Assembly (NCBI GenBank): GCA_963277665.1
Contig: OY728120.1
Location: forward strand, 425,884,138 to 425,948,137
Direction of reading: 5' to 3'
Length of the DNA stretch: 64,000 nucleotides
Origin: Viscum album
Taxonomy: Eukaryota; Streptophyta; Magnoliopsida; Santalales; Viscaceae
Every line of letters starts with the position of its first letter. Position 1 is the first letter of the stretch. Below are positions 24,196 to 34,751 of this stretch, in pieces. The translations under genes were made by a program, and so were the position numbers. The notes below the pieces were generated by a model. That model saw only the letters and a list, made by a program, of their open reading frames with translations, was not told the DNA's origin and did not search any database.

Positions 24196-24403
24196 TCTCA
24201 ATACGAGGAGGGAACCTATCTATAACAGCTCTTCAAATATCATACCCAAGGGACATAATATATGGAAACATTTTTCCATTATATATATATGATAATTCCT
24301 ATCATTTTAAATAATAATCCCTATTAATGTTCGCACAAATCACATTATCCATCACAAATTCTTCTTCAAATACTTCAGGAAAGAATATGAGAAGGGAAGG
24401 AAC

Positions 24404-24415
24404 CATTTTTTACCA
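24404..24415 (-). promoter_or_regulatory. Primer binding site of unit 1
   Basis: Minus-strand TTGGTAAAAAATGG lies just after the end of LTR B. With the unit 2 version (GAGTATCATATGG) the implied ancestor is TTGGTATCA..ATGG, complementary to the initiator Met tRNA 3' end as in most plant copia elements. Decayed. Confidence 0.55.
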
Positions 24416-24417
24416 AT

Positions 24418-26552
24418 TATAACTTCCCAGTCAGTGTATTGTATCACTAGAAGGGAAAGGGGGAATTAGTGATACATTTTTTTTGTTTGAATTAAAACAA
24501 CCTTTTCCTCATATTAAAGATTCAATTACCTACATAAATAAATTCGAACACACATCCATAGGAACAAAAAATTTACAAGGTTCACTATTCAATTAGAATA
24601 GTTATGTCCTTGTTATGGTTTGGAGATAATCCAATACCATACAATCCACTAGAACTTGTATTAAAATGAATAGGATATACACGTACACTCTTAATGCACA
24701 TCGAAAACAATCCCCAAGGGCATGTGCACCCTTTCAGCATGAATAAATAAAAACAACCTCTATATAACTACTCATGTTATATACACATATTTTCAATTAA
24801 ACAAATGTATTCAATTTAAATAAAATTACTCAAATTTTTTCCACGAAGAAAGGTAAGAAACTCCTAGTATTGTTTGCTAAAAACTCAGTCTGATTTTTCT
24901 AGGTTTGACTTTCGCAGTCTGATTCTTCCGAGTCAAATTATCCCTAAATCAATTATCCATGTCTGATTTATTTGATATAATAAAATAGAAATGAATTGGA
25001 GCCACTTCAAACTTTGAGTATGATAAACTCAGTATGATACTTCCTTAGTCCAAGAAACCCAATAGGGAAATGTCGAAGCTAATTAATCTATCCTGATATG
25101 ATGATCAACCAATTAAATTTTTTTCCTGTCGAAATTTATTTAATAAAAAACAAAACACTATCAAATCCTCTCACTAAAAACTTAGATATTCCCTATCTAC
25201 TACATTTAATAGTGCTTTAGCATCAAGAAAGTACCATGTACTTTCTGCCTTTTATATTTAACCCAAAACAAGTTTAGACGAGAATCCCAAAATCTTCCCC
25301 ACTCACCTAAATTCCCTTAATTATGATATCTCTTAAAATCATGGAGCAATTATTACTTCTTTAATGCTTCTTTATTCTTCTTGAATCTTTCATAGTCTTC
25401 ATCTCTTTTTTTTGTAGACTCCCATTTCAATTATCAGTATGATTTCAATTGCGGGGTCTGATTTCAATTACTGAGACCAATTTTAATTGAATGTTGAGCT
25501 CCCCCTTGAAAGCACATCCAACAAACTCCATATCTACTCTTGACCCACATCAAATATAAGGAATATTATTCTCCTCTTCTCTTGAGCTAGTTGAAACACT
25601 ACTTAAATGGATATAAAAAGTAAATAAACTCTTGACCCAATTAATGAATACATTTTAAAACAAACTCAAGTACGATTATTTCTATATATGATCATTTCTA
25701 ATTACAATATTTTCCTTCCCATGATAGAATATGATCATAATGATTCCAATCATCCTGGATATAATCATTCTAGGTATGAAAAGTTTTTATTTCATCTCTG
25801 CAATACATGATGCTACAATAAATCAACACCACCTATTAAATTGGAACTACCTTTTAAATCAAAACCACCTCTTAAATCGGCACAACCTCTTCTTAATCAA
25901 CCTAGATTATATTATTTTGAAAAAACATTTTAATCACATAATTCTTTTTCACACCCAAATTTGATAAATCTTGGTATGATATTTTTCCAATCAGTAGTAT
26001 CTCTTACACTCCCCATTTCTTCCATCAAGTGTGCATCACAAGTTCTCAATTTAACCTATGATTTCAAAGAATTGAAAAATAGAAAAGCATCGTCACATTT
26101 AATTCATCATAGTCAAATAGAATTTTATTCTTCATCAAAACAAGAACTTCTTTCTCATCTTATTCAGAGTGAATCTGATGAAAATCATTTCCTCATTACG
26201 ATATACTCCCATTCCAAACCCAATGCAAGTTTGATCAAAAACTTTTCCTCCAAAAAAGCTTCTTCTCCTTATGATGTACTTTCATTGTGGGTAAAATTCT
26301 TTTGAAATCACAAGTCCAGTTATTTTGAAAAAAATGAGTCTGATTCTTTTTGAAACCGATAAATTTTTTTTAAAAACAAAGTGATTCAGAATTCCTTTCT
26401 TCTTTCCCAATAAAACAGATCACCCAATTTTTTTCGTTTGTGATGGAAATTATATCTGAATTCCAATTCATTATCTTTCTCAACAAACTTTATTTATTCA
26501 TCACATTGGACGATTGAAAAAAATACAACCAAAACACAATTTGGGATAAACA
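24418..26552 (-). repeat. Copia-type LTR B (shared middle LTR)
   Basis: The left end is TATAACTTCCC (TG decayed to TA) with TGTATCACTAGAAGGG inside; the right end is ttgggataaaca. It is collinear with LTRs A and C throughout. It serves as 5' LTR of unit 1 and 3' LTR of unit 2. Confidence 0.85.
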
Positions 26553-29500
26553 GTCTACACCTTTGTATTTGTTTTCAATACCCACTTCAATCACTTCTAC
26601 CACATGAAAACAATGAGTGGCATCCCTTTTTATTCTCTCTATTCCTTTTTTCTGCCCCTATTTCTTTTATCACTCCAAATTTCTCTTATATCTCCCCCTT
26701 ATTGAAAATAAAATTCAAAGGGGACACCATAAAAAGTTTCTATCTTATTGAAAAATGATCTTCATTTCTAGGGGATGAAACTTTTCTTCAATCAAGGTAT
26801 GACATGAGTTTCTTAATAATGAAATTTTAAATAAGCAAAGATAAGTTTATGTGGGTGAACTCGATGTCGAAAAAAAGTGTACAATAGAGGTGATCAATGT
26901 TTTCCATAATTTAATTTTCATGTAATACCCTTTTCAGGCCTCTTCCAACATTCTTATGATTGGGGAAATTGTTGAAATAATTTTTTTGAGACAAAAGTAA
27001 CCTGCACCCATATTAACAAACCGATCATAATGTTTAGGTGTATAAAAACACAACTTTTCAAAACATCATATTCTTTATAACCTCATAACATTCCATGGAA
27101 ATAATATTAAGAGGATATTCAATTACACCTTCTTTATTTACACTCCTTAAATTCCATGCATGTTAGCCCAAGTGCAAAAATATTTTGGGAATAAGGAGGA
27201 ACCTCAATTGTTCCTTAGAAACAATAATAGGACTGAGAGTCCTCTCTCAATCTTGACTTCTTTTTATTCGTTCATTTTTCAGTACATGTTCTTTCTTCCT
27301 TCTATTCATAATTTTTTGTTTTCATAACAACCTTCTTCTAATCTATAGAGTCATTTGATAAGGATGTCGACTTTTCTACATATTAGGTAAAATCATCATT
27401 ACAATCAGTTTGTACGATGTTTTCAATTCCTATATTTTTTTCTAGAAATATATTTGAACAATTTTTTATATTATTCCCTTATTTCTCATATCCACAATTG
27501 GTTAATACCTTTTTGGTCAAAATCTCCTTTTTCTTAAGAATTCTATTTATTCCTCTCTTATTTTATTGAATTTTGTGCTTCCTCTAATTTCATTTTCTAG
27601 TCAATGTGTTCTTTCCAGATAACCAAGCACTCTTTCTTTTTGAACTCAACATATTTGTTTTTCTTAACTTCCAAAACATCCCAATTCTGAGAATTTTTTA
27701 GAAACTCTAATATGCGTTGAAAAAAAAAACAAGTCATCCTTTTTCATGGTGTCTAGGTTGATCACATCTTTCAAAAATAGTTTCCAATGGTTGGAACCTA
27801 TTTCCAATCATTACTCCATTATTCTCATGTTTCTTCCAAACAACCTTCTCAGGCTTCTTTATTTGAGGAGATTGAATCCCCCTCAATCTTTGCCTTCCAT
27901 ATCTTGTGGGGTAATATAATTTTCTTTGGTTGAACCAACATATATTTTAAATGTTTTTGAATCCCCCACAATACCTTCAATATCCATATAAGAAGTATTT
28001 TACACTAAAACTCCCATACTATCCAGAATTGTGAATACATTTCTCATCAACCTTCTTCTCTTTATTTTTTGAGTCACCAAACATTATATTAATAATCACT
28101 GTCTTCTTTTTATTTTATGATTTATCAGTACCATAAGTGTTTGAATATTTTTGATATTCACATTGTTTCAAAACATTTTCAGACTCAGGGTATTTTTTAA
28201 CTTCTAAATTCCCAACCTTGTTGGTTTTGGCCAAATATAAGACTTTATCATTTTTATTATTTTCAGAAACAATTACATATTTCTTCTCACCATTTGAAGG
28301 TAAATTTTGTTGTACCTTCTCAGATTTCTCATTACATGAACATTCACTAACATCAGTGATAGAGTTTTTGAAACTTGTATTCCTCAATTTAGATTTTTCT
28401 AACTTTTGTTAGACATGTTCTAATTATTTTTCTTTTTCATTCATCTTTACCTATAGATGTTCGTTACGATTCATTTATTCATCCTGATATTTATTTAAAT
28501 CTAGAATCTCTACCAGCATCTTGTTCTTCTCTTATAATTTTTTTTGAATTGTTAAGGAACATTCATCTTACAACTTCCTGTTTTTATTTTCAAGTGTTAT
28601 GATCTTTCTCAAGATTTCGTTCAACTCTTCTTCCAAATTTCTTCCATGTTTAGTTTCTTTTTCTTCAAAAATACTGATTTAAAATTTTATATCATTCATT
28701 GTTGCAATACAATTAATTTCCAAATCATGATCAATGGATTTTTTGGATTCAGTTTCACTTTCTTCTTCTTATACAAAATAAATACATTCATTGCTAGAAG
28801 AACTTTACTCATTAATTTTTATAATAAACATGTTGTCTTCACCATTGTTTGTAACCTTCTCACTATTATCTTCCTTAGTCAAAAATATTTTCCTTTTGGA
28901 TTTGGAGAACTTCTTATCTTCCTTCCTTCAATAAATTTTTTCTTTATCTCCCTTTTTCTTCCATGATCTTCTTTGACTTCTTTCTTATTCTTCACTTTCT
29001 TCCTCATCACATTCTTCTTTATTACCTCTTTGAGGAAAACTGTCAAAAAAATACACAACGACTCCAAATACAAAATATTTTAAAGTAAATTTCCATTTTT
29101 ACCTTTCTATACCACTTTTAAAATTCTTAGAAAACAAGGATCAAATATCATTATGATTTTTACATACCTCATTTTTTGAATCAGAATTTACAGCTTCTTA
29201 TTCTTCAAAAATATGTATTTTTTCATGGAATCCTTGAAAGAAATTTCTTTATCAGCTTTTTTTTTCCTTTAAAATAATTCTCCCTTATCATTTGATAAGT
29301 AATGAGATTACTGTTAAAATAATCTTGAAAAATGTTTCTGTATCTCTATCTTTCAATAAAGAAACCTTGGAATCAAACTTTTCAGGAAGAATTCTCAAGA
29401 TATTTTAATCAATAGTATAATATTATAACTTTTCACCACGATATTTGATAGTGATCAAAATTTAATTTACACTGCTAAAGAATTAATCAAAAGATTCACG

Positions 29501-29944
29501 CTCACCCATCTTGAGGTCTTCATACCTCAATCTCCATATTTTCAACTTTTCCTTCTTCAATTATGTATTTCCTTCATAAATGTTATTTAGCTTATCCCAG
29601 ATTCCTTTGGAAGTGGAAACTCATTTTACTCTCAGAAACTCACTTTCAAAAAGTGATGAGAGTAAATAATTCTTGACTCTTATATAATTCTCAATATTTT
29701 TTATCCACTTTTGTGAGAGGATTATTCTAAAAATGAGGAGGGAACCCATCTATAATATCTCTTCAAACCACATACCTAATAGACATAAGATATGGAAACA
29801 TTCTTCCCTTATAGATATGATAATTCCTATAATTTAAGAACAAAATCCCTTTACTATTTGCACAACTCATATTATCCATCACAACTTCTTCTTTGAATAC
29901 TTCATCAAAGAATAGGTTAAGGGAATTAACCATATGATACTCAT
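26553..29944 (-). pseudogene. Internal region of unit 2 with copia-type gag, degraded
   Basis: Collinear copy of unit 1 internal sequence. The UBN2 part lies at about 29,340-29,660 (minus strand, including the DNA for 'LRYGDLKMGE', here frameshifted). Charged spacer stretches are open at 29,073-28,879 (KEVIKKNVMRKKVKNKKEVK) and 28,387-28,115 (SFKNSITDVSECSCNEKSEK). The CCHC knuckle DNA lies near 27,960 but its metal ligands are lost. No protease, integrase or RT motif is seen in either unit, so absence of pol predates the duplication. More decayed than unit 1. Confidence 0.75.
29931..29942 (-). promoter_or_regulatory. Primer binding site of unit 2
   Basis: Minus-strand GAGTATCATATG begins 2 bp after LTR C ends (...GTAGTTACA). 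It resembles TGGTATCAGAGC, complementary to initiator Met tRNA, with a few changes. Confidence 0.6.
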
Positions 29945-32090
29945 TGTAACTACCCAGTCAGGGTATTGTATCACTTGGATGGGGGTGAATTAGTGATACA
30001 TTTTTATTTTATGTTTCAATTGAAACAACCTTAAAATAATATTAAATATTAAATTCCATGATGAAATCAATCCAAACACACATCCATAGGAACACAAATA
30101 TTTACAAGGTTCTCTATTCAATAAGAATATCTATGTTCTAGGTAAGGTTTAAAGACAATAAAATACTATAAAATCCACTATAAAAAAATACTTGGATTAC
30201 AACGAGTAGGACATACCCTTAAACTCATGAAGCACTTTGAAAATAATATCCAAGTGCATGTGCACCCTCTTATCCTAATTGGTAAACACAACCTCTATGT
30301 AAAAACTCATGTTACCTGTGCTTCTTTTTAATTAAAAAAATTTATTAAATTTAAATAAAATTCATCATTTTATTACCTTGAATAAAGGTAAGAACATACT
30401 GGAATTTGTTATAGAAAACTTAGTCTGATTTTTTTGGGTATGATTTTCCCAGTCCAATTCGTCTGAGTCTGATTCTACCTAATACACTCTATCAGTCTAG
30501 TTTTCTGATTTAATAAAATAGATATGAATCATAACAACTTCAATTTCTGATTATAATAAACTCAGTATGGTATTTCCTCAGTCTTAGAAACCCAATACTG
30601 AAATCCCAAATCCAATTTAACCTGTCTGATATGATGATCATCCAAATAAAACATTCATCCCATCAAAATTTCTTCAATACAAAAAAATGGTACCATATCC
30701 TCTCACTGAAAACTCAAATAATCTCTCTCTACTATGATGAATGTTGCTTCATCATCAGGAAATTACCATGTAAATTATAGATTTTATAGGTGACCCAAAA
30801 TTGGATTAGGTAGGAATCCAAAAATCATTCTCGCTAACCTAAATTCACACAAATATGAATTTCTCCTAAAATATCGATGAAATTATGAATTCTTAAACGC
30901 TTCTATATTCTTATAAAAGATTATACATTCTTCATATCTTCTTCTCCAGACTCCCATTTCGTTTATCAGTATTATTTCAATTGATGGGTCTGATTTCAAT
31001 TATTGAGACCAATTTCCATTGAATATTGAGATCCACCATGATATCACATCAAGCAAAATTTGTCATCTCTACTCTTGACCCACTTAAAATACAAGTCATC
31101 TTCTTCTCCTATTACCTTGACCCAGTTGAGACACAAATTCAAAGGATAGACATGGTAAATCAACTCGAGAACCAATTAATGAATACATTTAAAAACAAAC
31201 TATATTAGGATCCTTTATGGATATGATCATTTTTGGGTATGACCATTTCTAGGTATGATATTTTCCTTCCTGAGCCAGAATACGATAATCCAGATGCTGA
31301 TCATCCTAGATATGATCATTTTGGGTACAAAATTTTTTATACCATCTAAAGGAATACTATATGCTATATTAAATCATCACCACCTCTTAAATCGACACTA
31401 CCTCTTCAATCAGAACCACCTCTTCTTAATCAACCCAGATACAATGGTTTTGAAAAAAAATCAGTAGCACTTCATTCATTCTACCACATGAATATGGTAA
31501 ATCTAGGTACAATATTTTTCCAATTAGAAACATCTCTTATAGTCCCCATTTCTTCCATCAAGCTTGCATTACAAGTTCTCAATTGAACTTATGATTTATG
31601 AGAATTCCAAAACAGCAGAGCATCATCACATTTAATCCATCATAGTCATAAAGAGTCTAATTCATCATCAAAACAAACACTTTTTTCTCATTGTATTTAG
31701 AGTGAGTGTGATTATAATCAATTCCAAATTATGATCTTATCCCATTCTAGACCCAAGTCATGTCTGATCAAGTCCTCTTCTTCCAAAAAAGATTCTTCTC
31801 ATTATGATGGACTTTAATAATGAGTACGATTATTTTGAAAACACAAGTTTGATTCTTCTGAAAAACATGAGTCTGATTATTTTTGAAACCAATAAAATTA
31901 TTTCCAAAAACAATGTGATTGATAATTCCTTTCTTCTTTCCCAACAAAATAGATCACCCACAAAATTATTTCTGATTAGGATAGAAATTCAATACTAATT
32001 CCTTAAAATAAAATTTCTCAATATACTTTCTTTCTTTATTATACTGATCAACTGAAAAAAATAAAACCAAAAAATAAATTGGTCCTAACA
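29945..32090 (-). repeat. Copia-type LTR C (5' LTR of the array)
   Basis: The left end TGTAACTACCC and right end ggtcctaaca give minus-strand termini TGTTAGGACC...GTAGTTACA, the best-preserved ends of the three LTRs. The adjacent ggatc is the right target duplication. Confidence 0.88.
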
Positions 32091-32175
32091 GGATCAACTC
32101 AAAAATAGTTATTATTAAAAGGTAAAACCTAAAAAACAAGAGGACAAACCTAAAATCTATGTTTGGGGTGTTTCA
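32091..32175 (-). repeat. Start of the gypsy1 5' LTR, beyond the array
   Basis: On the minus strand a new element begins TGAAACACCCCAAACATAG exactly where gypsy2 RT sequence stops. It runs 85 bp to the array boundary and would continue at 18,866. TGTAACACCCC-like starts are shared with other long LTRs here. The join across the 13-kb insertion rests on the matching tgatc/ggatc flanks. Confidence 0.55.
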
Positions 32176-32179
32176 TAAT

Positions 32180-32335
32180 TTGTGAAAAAAAAATAAATTA
32201 ACTAGATACTCCTAGAGGTCAAAAATAATTTAGAAATCTCTACGTGTTATATTATAGGGTCCCACCCTCAACTGGTGATATCCTAAACTTGTGTCAATCA
32301 TGGAGAATAAATGATATTTTTGGGAGATAAAATGG
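32180..32335 (-). pseudogene. Gypsy2 reverse transcriptase fragment
   Basis: The minus strand at 32,251-32,303 reads MIDTSLGYHQLRVGPYNI, matching the gypsy RT block 'kiDLrsGYHQlrv...dipkTaF', and a few codons on EYLVNLFF matches 'yEflvMPFG'. The conserved Asp-Leu-Arg is partly changed. Sequence between this and the protease is shortened compared with intact elements. It is cut at 32,176 by gypsy1. Confidence 0.75.
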
Positions 32336-32498
32336 TTTCCATTTGTTAATAAAAATCTATATAAGCTCCATGGGGAGCCAACAAATCCATTCATGGATTT
32401 AGGTCAAACCTAATCATATATATCCAAAAAAGGTCCCATAAGAACTGGTAACCTCAGTTCTTTAAAGAACATTCCTCTCAGCATTATACTCTACTAGA

Positions 32499-32699
32499 TC
32501 AAACTCCCAATAGGGTGTTGATAAACATCACCCCTGATAGATACTTTATTTTCAAACCTAGACCTTCCACAAAATGAGTGGTTATGAAATATTGAAAATA
32601 ATTAATGTCAGTATGAACATAATCTAATGTTGAATCCATAAGAATCATACCACACAAGGTAGAAGAACCATATTTATAATCTATTGGAAATGTTTTCAA
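32499..32699 (-). pseudogene. Gypsy2 aspartic protease, degraded
   Basis: A 66-residue open stretch includes GMILMDSTLDYVHTDI then FITTHFVEGLGLKI, following 'GtilV.s..a.vLfDsGashSFIs..fa..lgL'. The catalytic DSG/DTG triplet has decayed to a TDIN-type sequence, so the enzyme would be inactive. It lies between the knuckle region and RT, as in gypsy pol. Confidence 0.75.
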
Positions 32700-32899
32700 T
32701 GCATGTACCTACCTTGATACTCATACCTGTATTCTTGACTGAAACCTCATCACTACACTACCCTCTTGATGGGTTTAACTCTAACTTTTCACATCCATAT
32801 CACTACCTCATTTGGTGTGACCAGTAAAACTCGAACTACCCACATTCCATGGAGTATTGAATAAAACACAGAATCCTAAAACAAGAATGGAGGCTTTAT

Positions 32900-33560
32900 C
32901 ATTTGGTTCTTTTGACATACTACAAATCCACTGGAGATGTCCCATCTTCCCATAGGATCAACTATAAACTAGTGCTATGTCATAATTATAATTATAGGGA
33001 CCTTACCTACCACAAGTATGACATACGGTCATGCTACCTCCCTAAATAGTCAGTCCCCTAGTTCTCTGATAGTACCCATCCAAATAGTTCTTCCTACCTC
33101 CTAACAATCCACTACGTTCTAGTACTTCTCTCCCTGGTCCATAGGCCTCTTGTATATCCCTCTCAAAAATTAGGGTCTCATCCACTATCTTAGAGACTAT
33201 GGGGAAAAAAGATATTTTACATTTCCTTTATATCATATCTATGTCTATCATTGAAGCGTATTTCCCTATACAACTCATCACTATCCATAGATTGAGAAAA
33301 ACTATGCAACTCAAAACCAAGATGCATACTAAATAATAAAAAATATCCCCCACTTCATGTGCATAAATGATCTATCCTGATCATACCATAGGTTATCAGG
33401 GAATAATTGGTTGAAGAATCTAGTTGTAAATCCATCTAAACAATAATGACATGATGATCAGCCCGAATCACAACATCCCGCTATCGCCTAGCCCAAACTC
33501 AAAGTATTTATGTGGAAATATTCACCTTATAACCACCATCTATCTCTAAATGCTAAAAAT
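32900..33560 (-). pseudogene. Gypsy2 gag and zinc knuckles, degraded
   Basis: At about 32,905-33,030 the minus strand reads CHTCGR, then YS-x-SYGKMGHLQWIC, two decayed CCHC knuckles in tandem as in chromovirus-type gags. Further upstream at about 33,380-33,470 it reads FTTRFFNQLFPDNLWYDQDR then SFMHMKWG, resembling the 'F...F...F.p......k..ef..l.qG' core of Retrotrans_gag. Stops interrupt throughout and the start codon is not identified. Confidence 0.65.
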
Positions 33561-34737
33561 AGGGTACATCACATCAATCTTGGTATTGAATATATGGGGT
33601 TCACCCTCCCATGATAATGTAGGTGGATTTTGTAACTGAAACTCTTCCTGTAGTTCAAACATTATATGTGCGGCTCTAGGTTAACCCCTACTAATAGACT
33701 AAATCACCAAAAGAATGATATCTCTAAGAAAAATATCCTTTCCATCACTTTATTCTACAAGTGTATTAGGCCTGTACACCTTAGGGGAATGCTTACGATT
33801 TCCCTCCAAGAACTCATTTAGTGGTCAATAAAGAGGAATTTATATGAAATTCCAATGGAATGACCGAGTAAATTTTACAAAAGTAGTTCATGATATAAAA
33901 AATATAAAAATAAATAACAAGAATAAGATCATAAACTCATACCTTAGGTTCTGTCACAACATCCAATTACCTACTCTAGGGTTAAATCACATATACTAAG
34001 AATCATCACATCATCTGTCTTGGTTAAATAAGATGTTACTCACAAGCTATGGGGGAAAATTATTTTTAGGTTTCTTAATGAAACTTTATTTAATCCAAAC
34101 CACCATTTACTTTAATCCAGATATCATATATCATTCTATCTTAAATTATTATCATTTTAAAAATTCCATTAAAATTTCAAAGCACCTCACATTGGTGCAG
34201 TTATTTTATGTTTTAGACAAATGTTAAAGAGGAAAATGATATTTAACTTGTGTTTATCACCCCATTTAACAGCCAAAAATTCCAATTCAAAATAAGAGAT
34301 CACAATTTCATAACATTAATCATTTAAATATTTATTATATAGAATGCCACCATTAACCTATAATGGAAACCATTTTTTAGGATAATGCTGACAATTTAAA
34401 TAACCAACTGATAAAAAAAATCAATGTAAGTAATCCCTAAAAGCATGAAAATGGAATATAAATACCTACATGATGATAATTATCCATGTTCACACACCCT
34501 CTTACCATATAGGTTCATGAGTGAAAATCCCATAAACCATATAAATATAATACCTCAGTCAATGTGAAAATAGATCAACTTTAACAAAAAATTTAAAAAA
34601 ATATAAATTTTGTCCCCTGGTAACATGTATTTTCCCTCAAGAATGAGATAAATACTCCCAGGAACAAGATCATTAACAAGACCTAACACATACTATTCTC
34701 ATAACTATTTGGAAAAAATAGTAAAATAATGAATATA
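33561..34737 (-). other. Gypsy2 gag start and leader, not resolved
   Basis: Between the recognisable gag core and the PBS. AT-rich, with no clear ATG or conserved motif; a short open stretch at 34,033-34,227 on the other strand looks random. Confidence 0.4.
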
Positions 34738-34749
34738 AATTTGATATTA
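34738..34749 (-). promoter_or_regulatory. Primer binding site of gypsy2
   Basis: Plus-strand aatttgatatta aligns with GCTCTGATACCA, the reverse of the initiator Met tRNA PBS. It has 7 identities, and 4 of the 5 differences are C-to-T or G-to-A transitions. It lies immediately inside the LTR end at about 34,752. Confidence 0.5.
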
Positions 34750-34751
34750 TT

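Larger units (their letters stand above)
18867..32090 (-). mobile_element. Tandem copia-type array: LTR-internal-LTR-internal-LTR
   Basis: Three related LTRs (18,867-21,034; 24,418-26,552; 29,945-32,090; 2,168, 2,135 and 2,146 bp) alternate with two related internal regions (3,383 and 3,392 bp), all minus strand. The outer flanks are tgatc (18,862-18,866) and ggatc (32,091-32,095), a 5-bp duplication with one mismatch, so the array entered or grew at one site. Sharing of the middle LTR is the classic product of unequal LTR recombination. The internals encode a UBN2-type gag and a basic, charged downstream region but no recognisable protease, integrase or RT, so the element looks gag-only and non-autonomous. 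Confidence 0.88.
1..32175 (-). mobile_element. Gypsy1: degraded Ty3/gypsy retrotransposon carrying three later insertions
   Basis: Minus-strand gypsy relic. Read right to left it shows a 5' LTR (32,175-32,091, then 18,866-16,567), gag from 16,360, protease, RT, RNase H and the integrase leader; the rest of integrase and the 3' LTR lie left of the window. Three elements interrupt it: a copia-type array in the LTR, a CACTA element between gag and protease, and a 4.45-kb solo LTR inside RT. Each insertion has recognisable ends and a target duplication, which is why the scattered pieces are joined here. Its own 5' end falls within the RT of gypsy2. The coding parts are full of stops. Assignment to Ty3/gypsy follows from the PR-RT-RH-INT order; a Tekay/Del affiliation is inferred from LTR length and sequence style. 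Confidence 0.8.
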
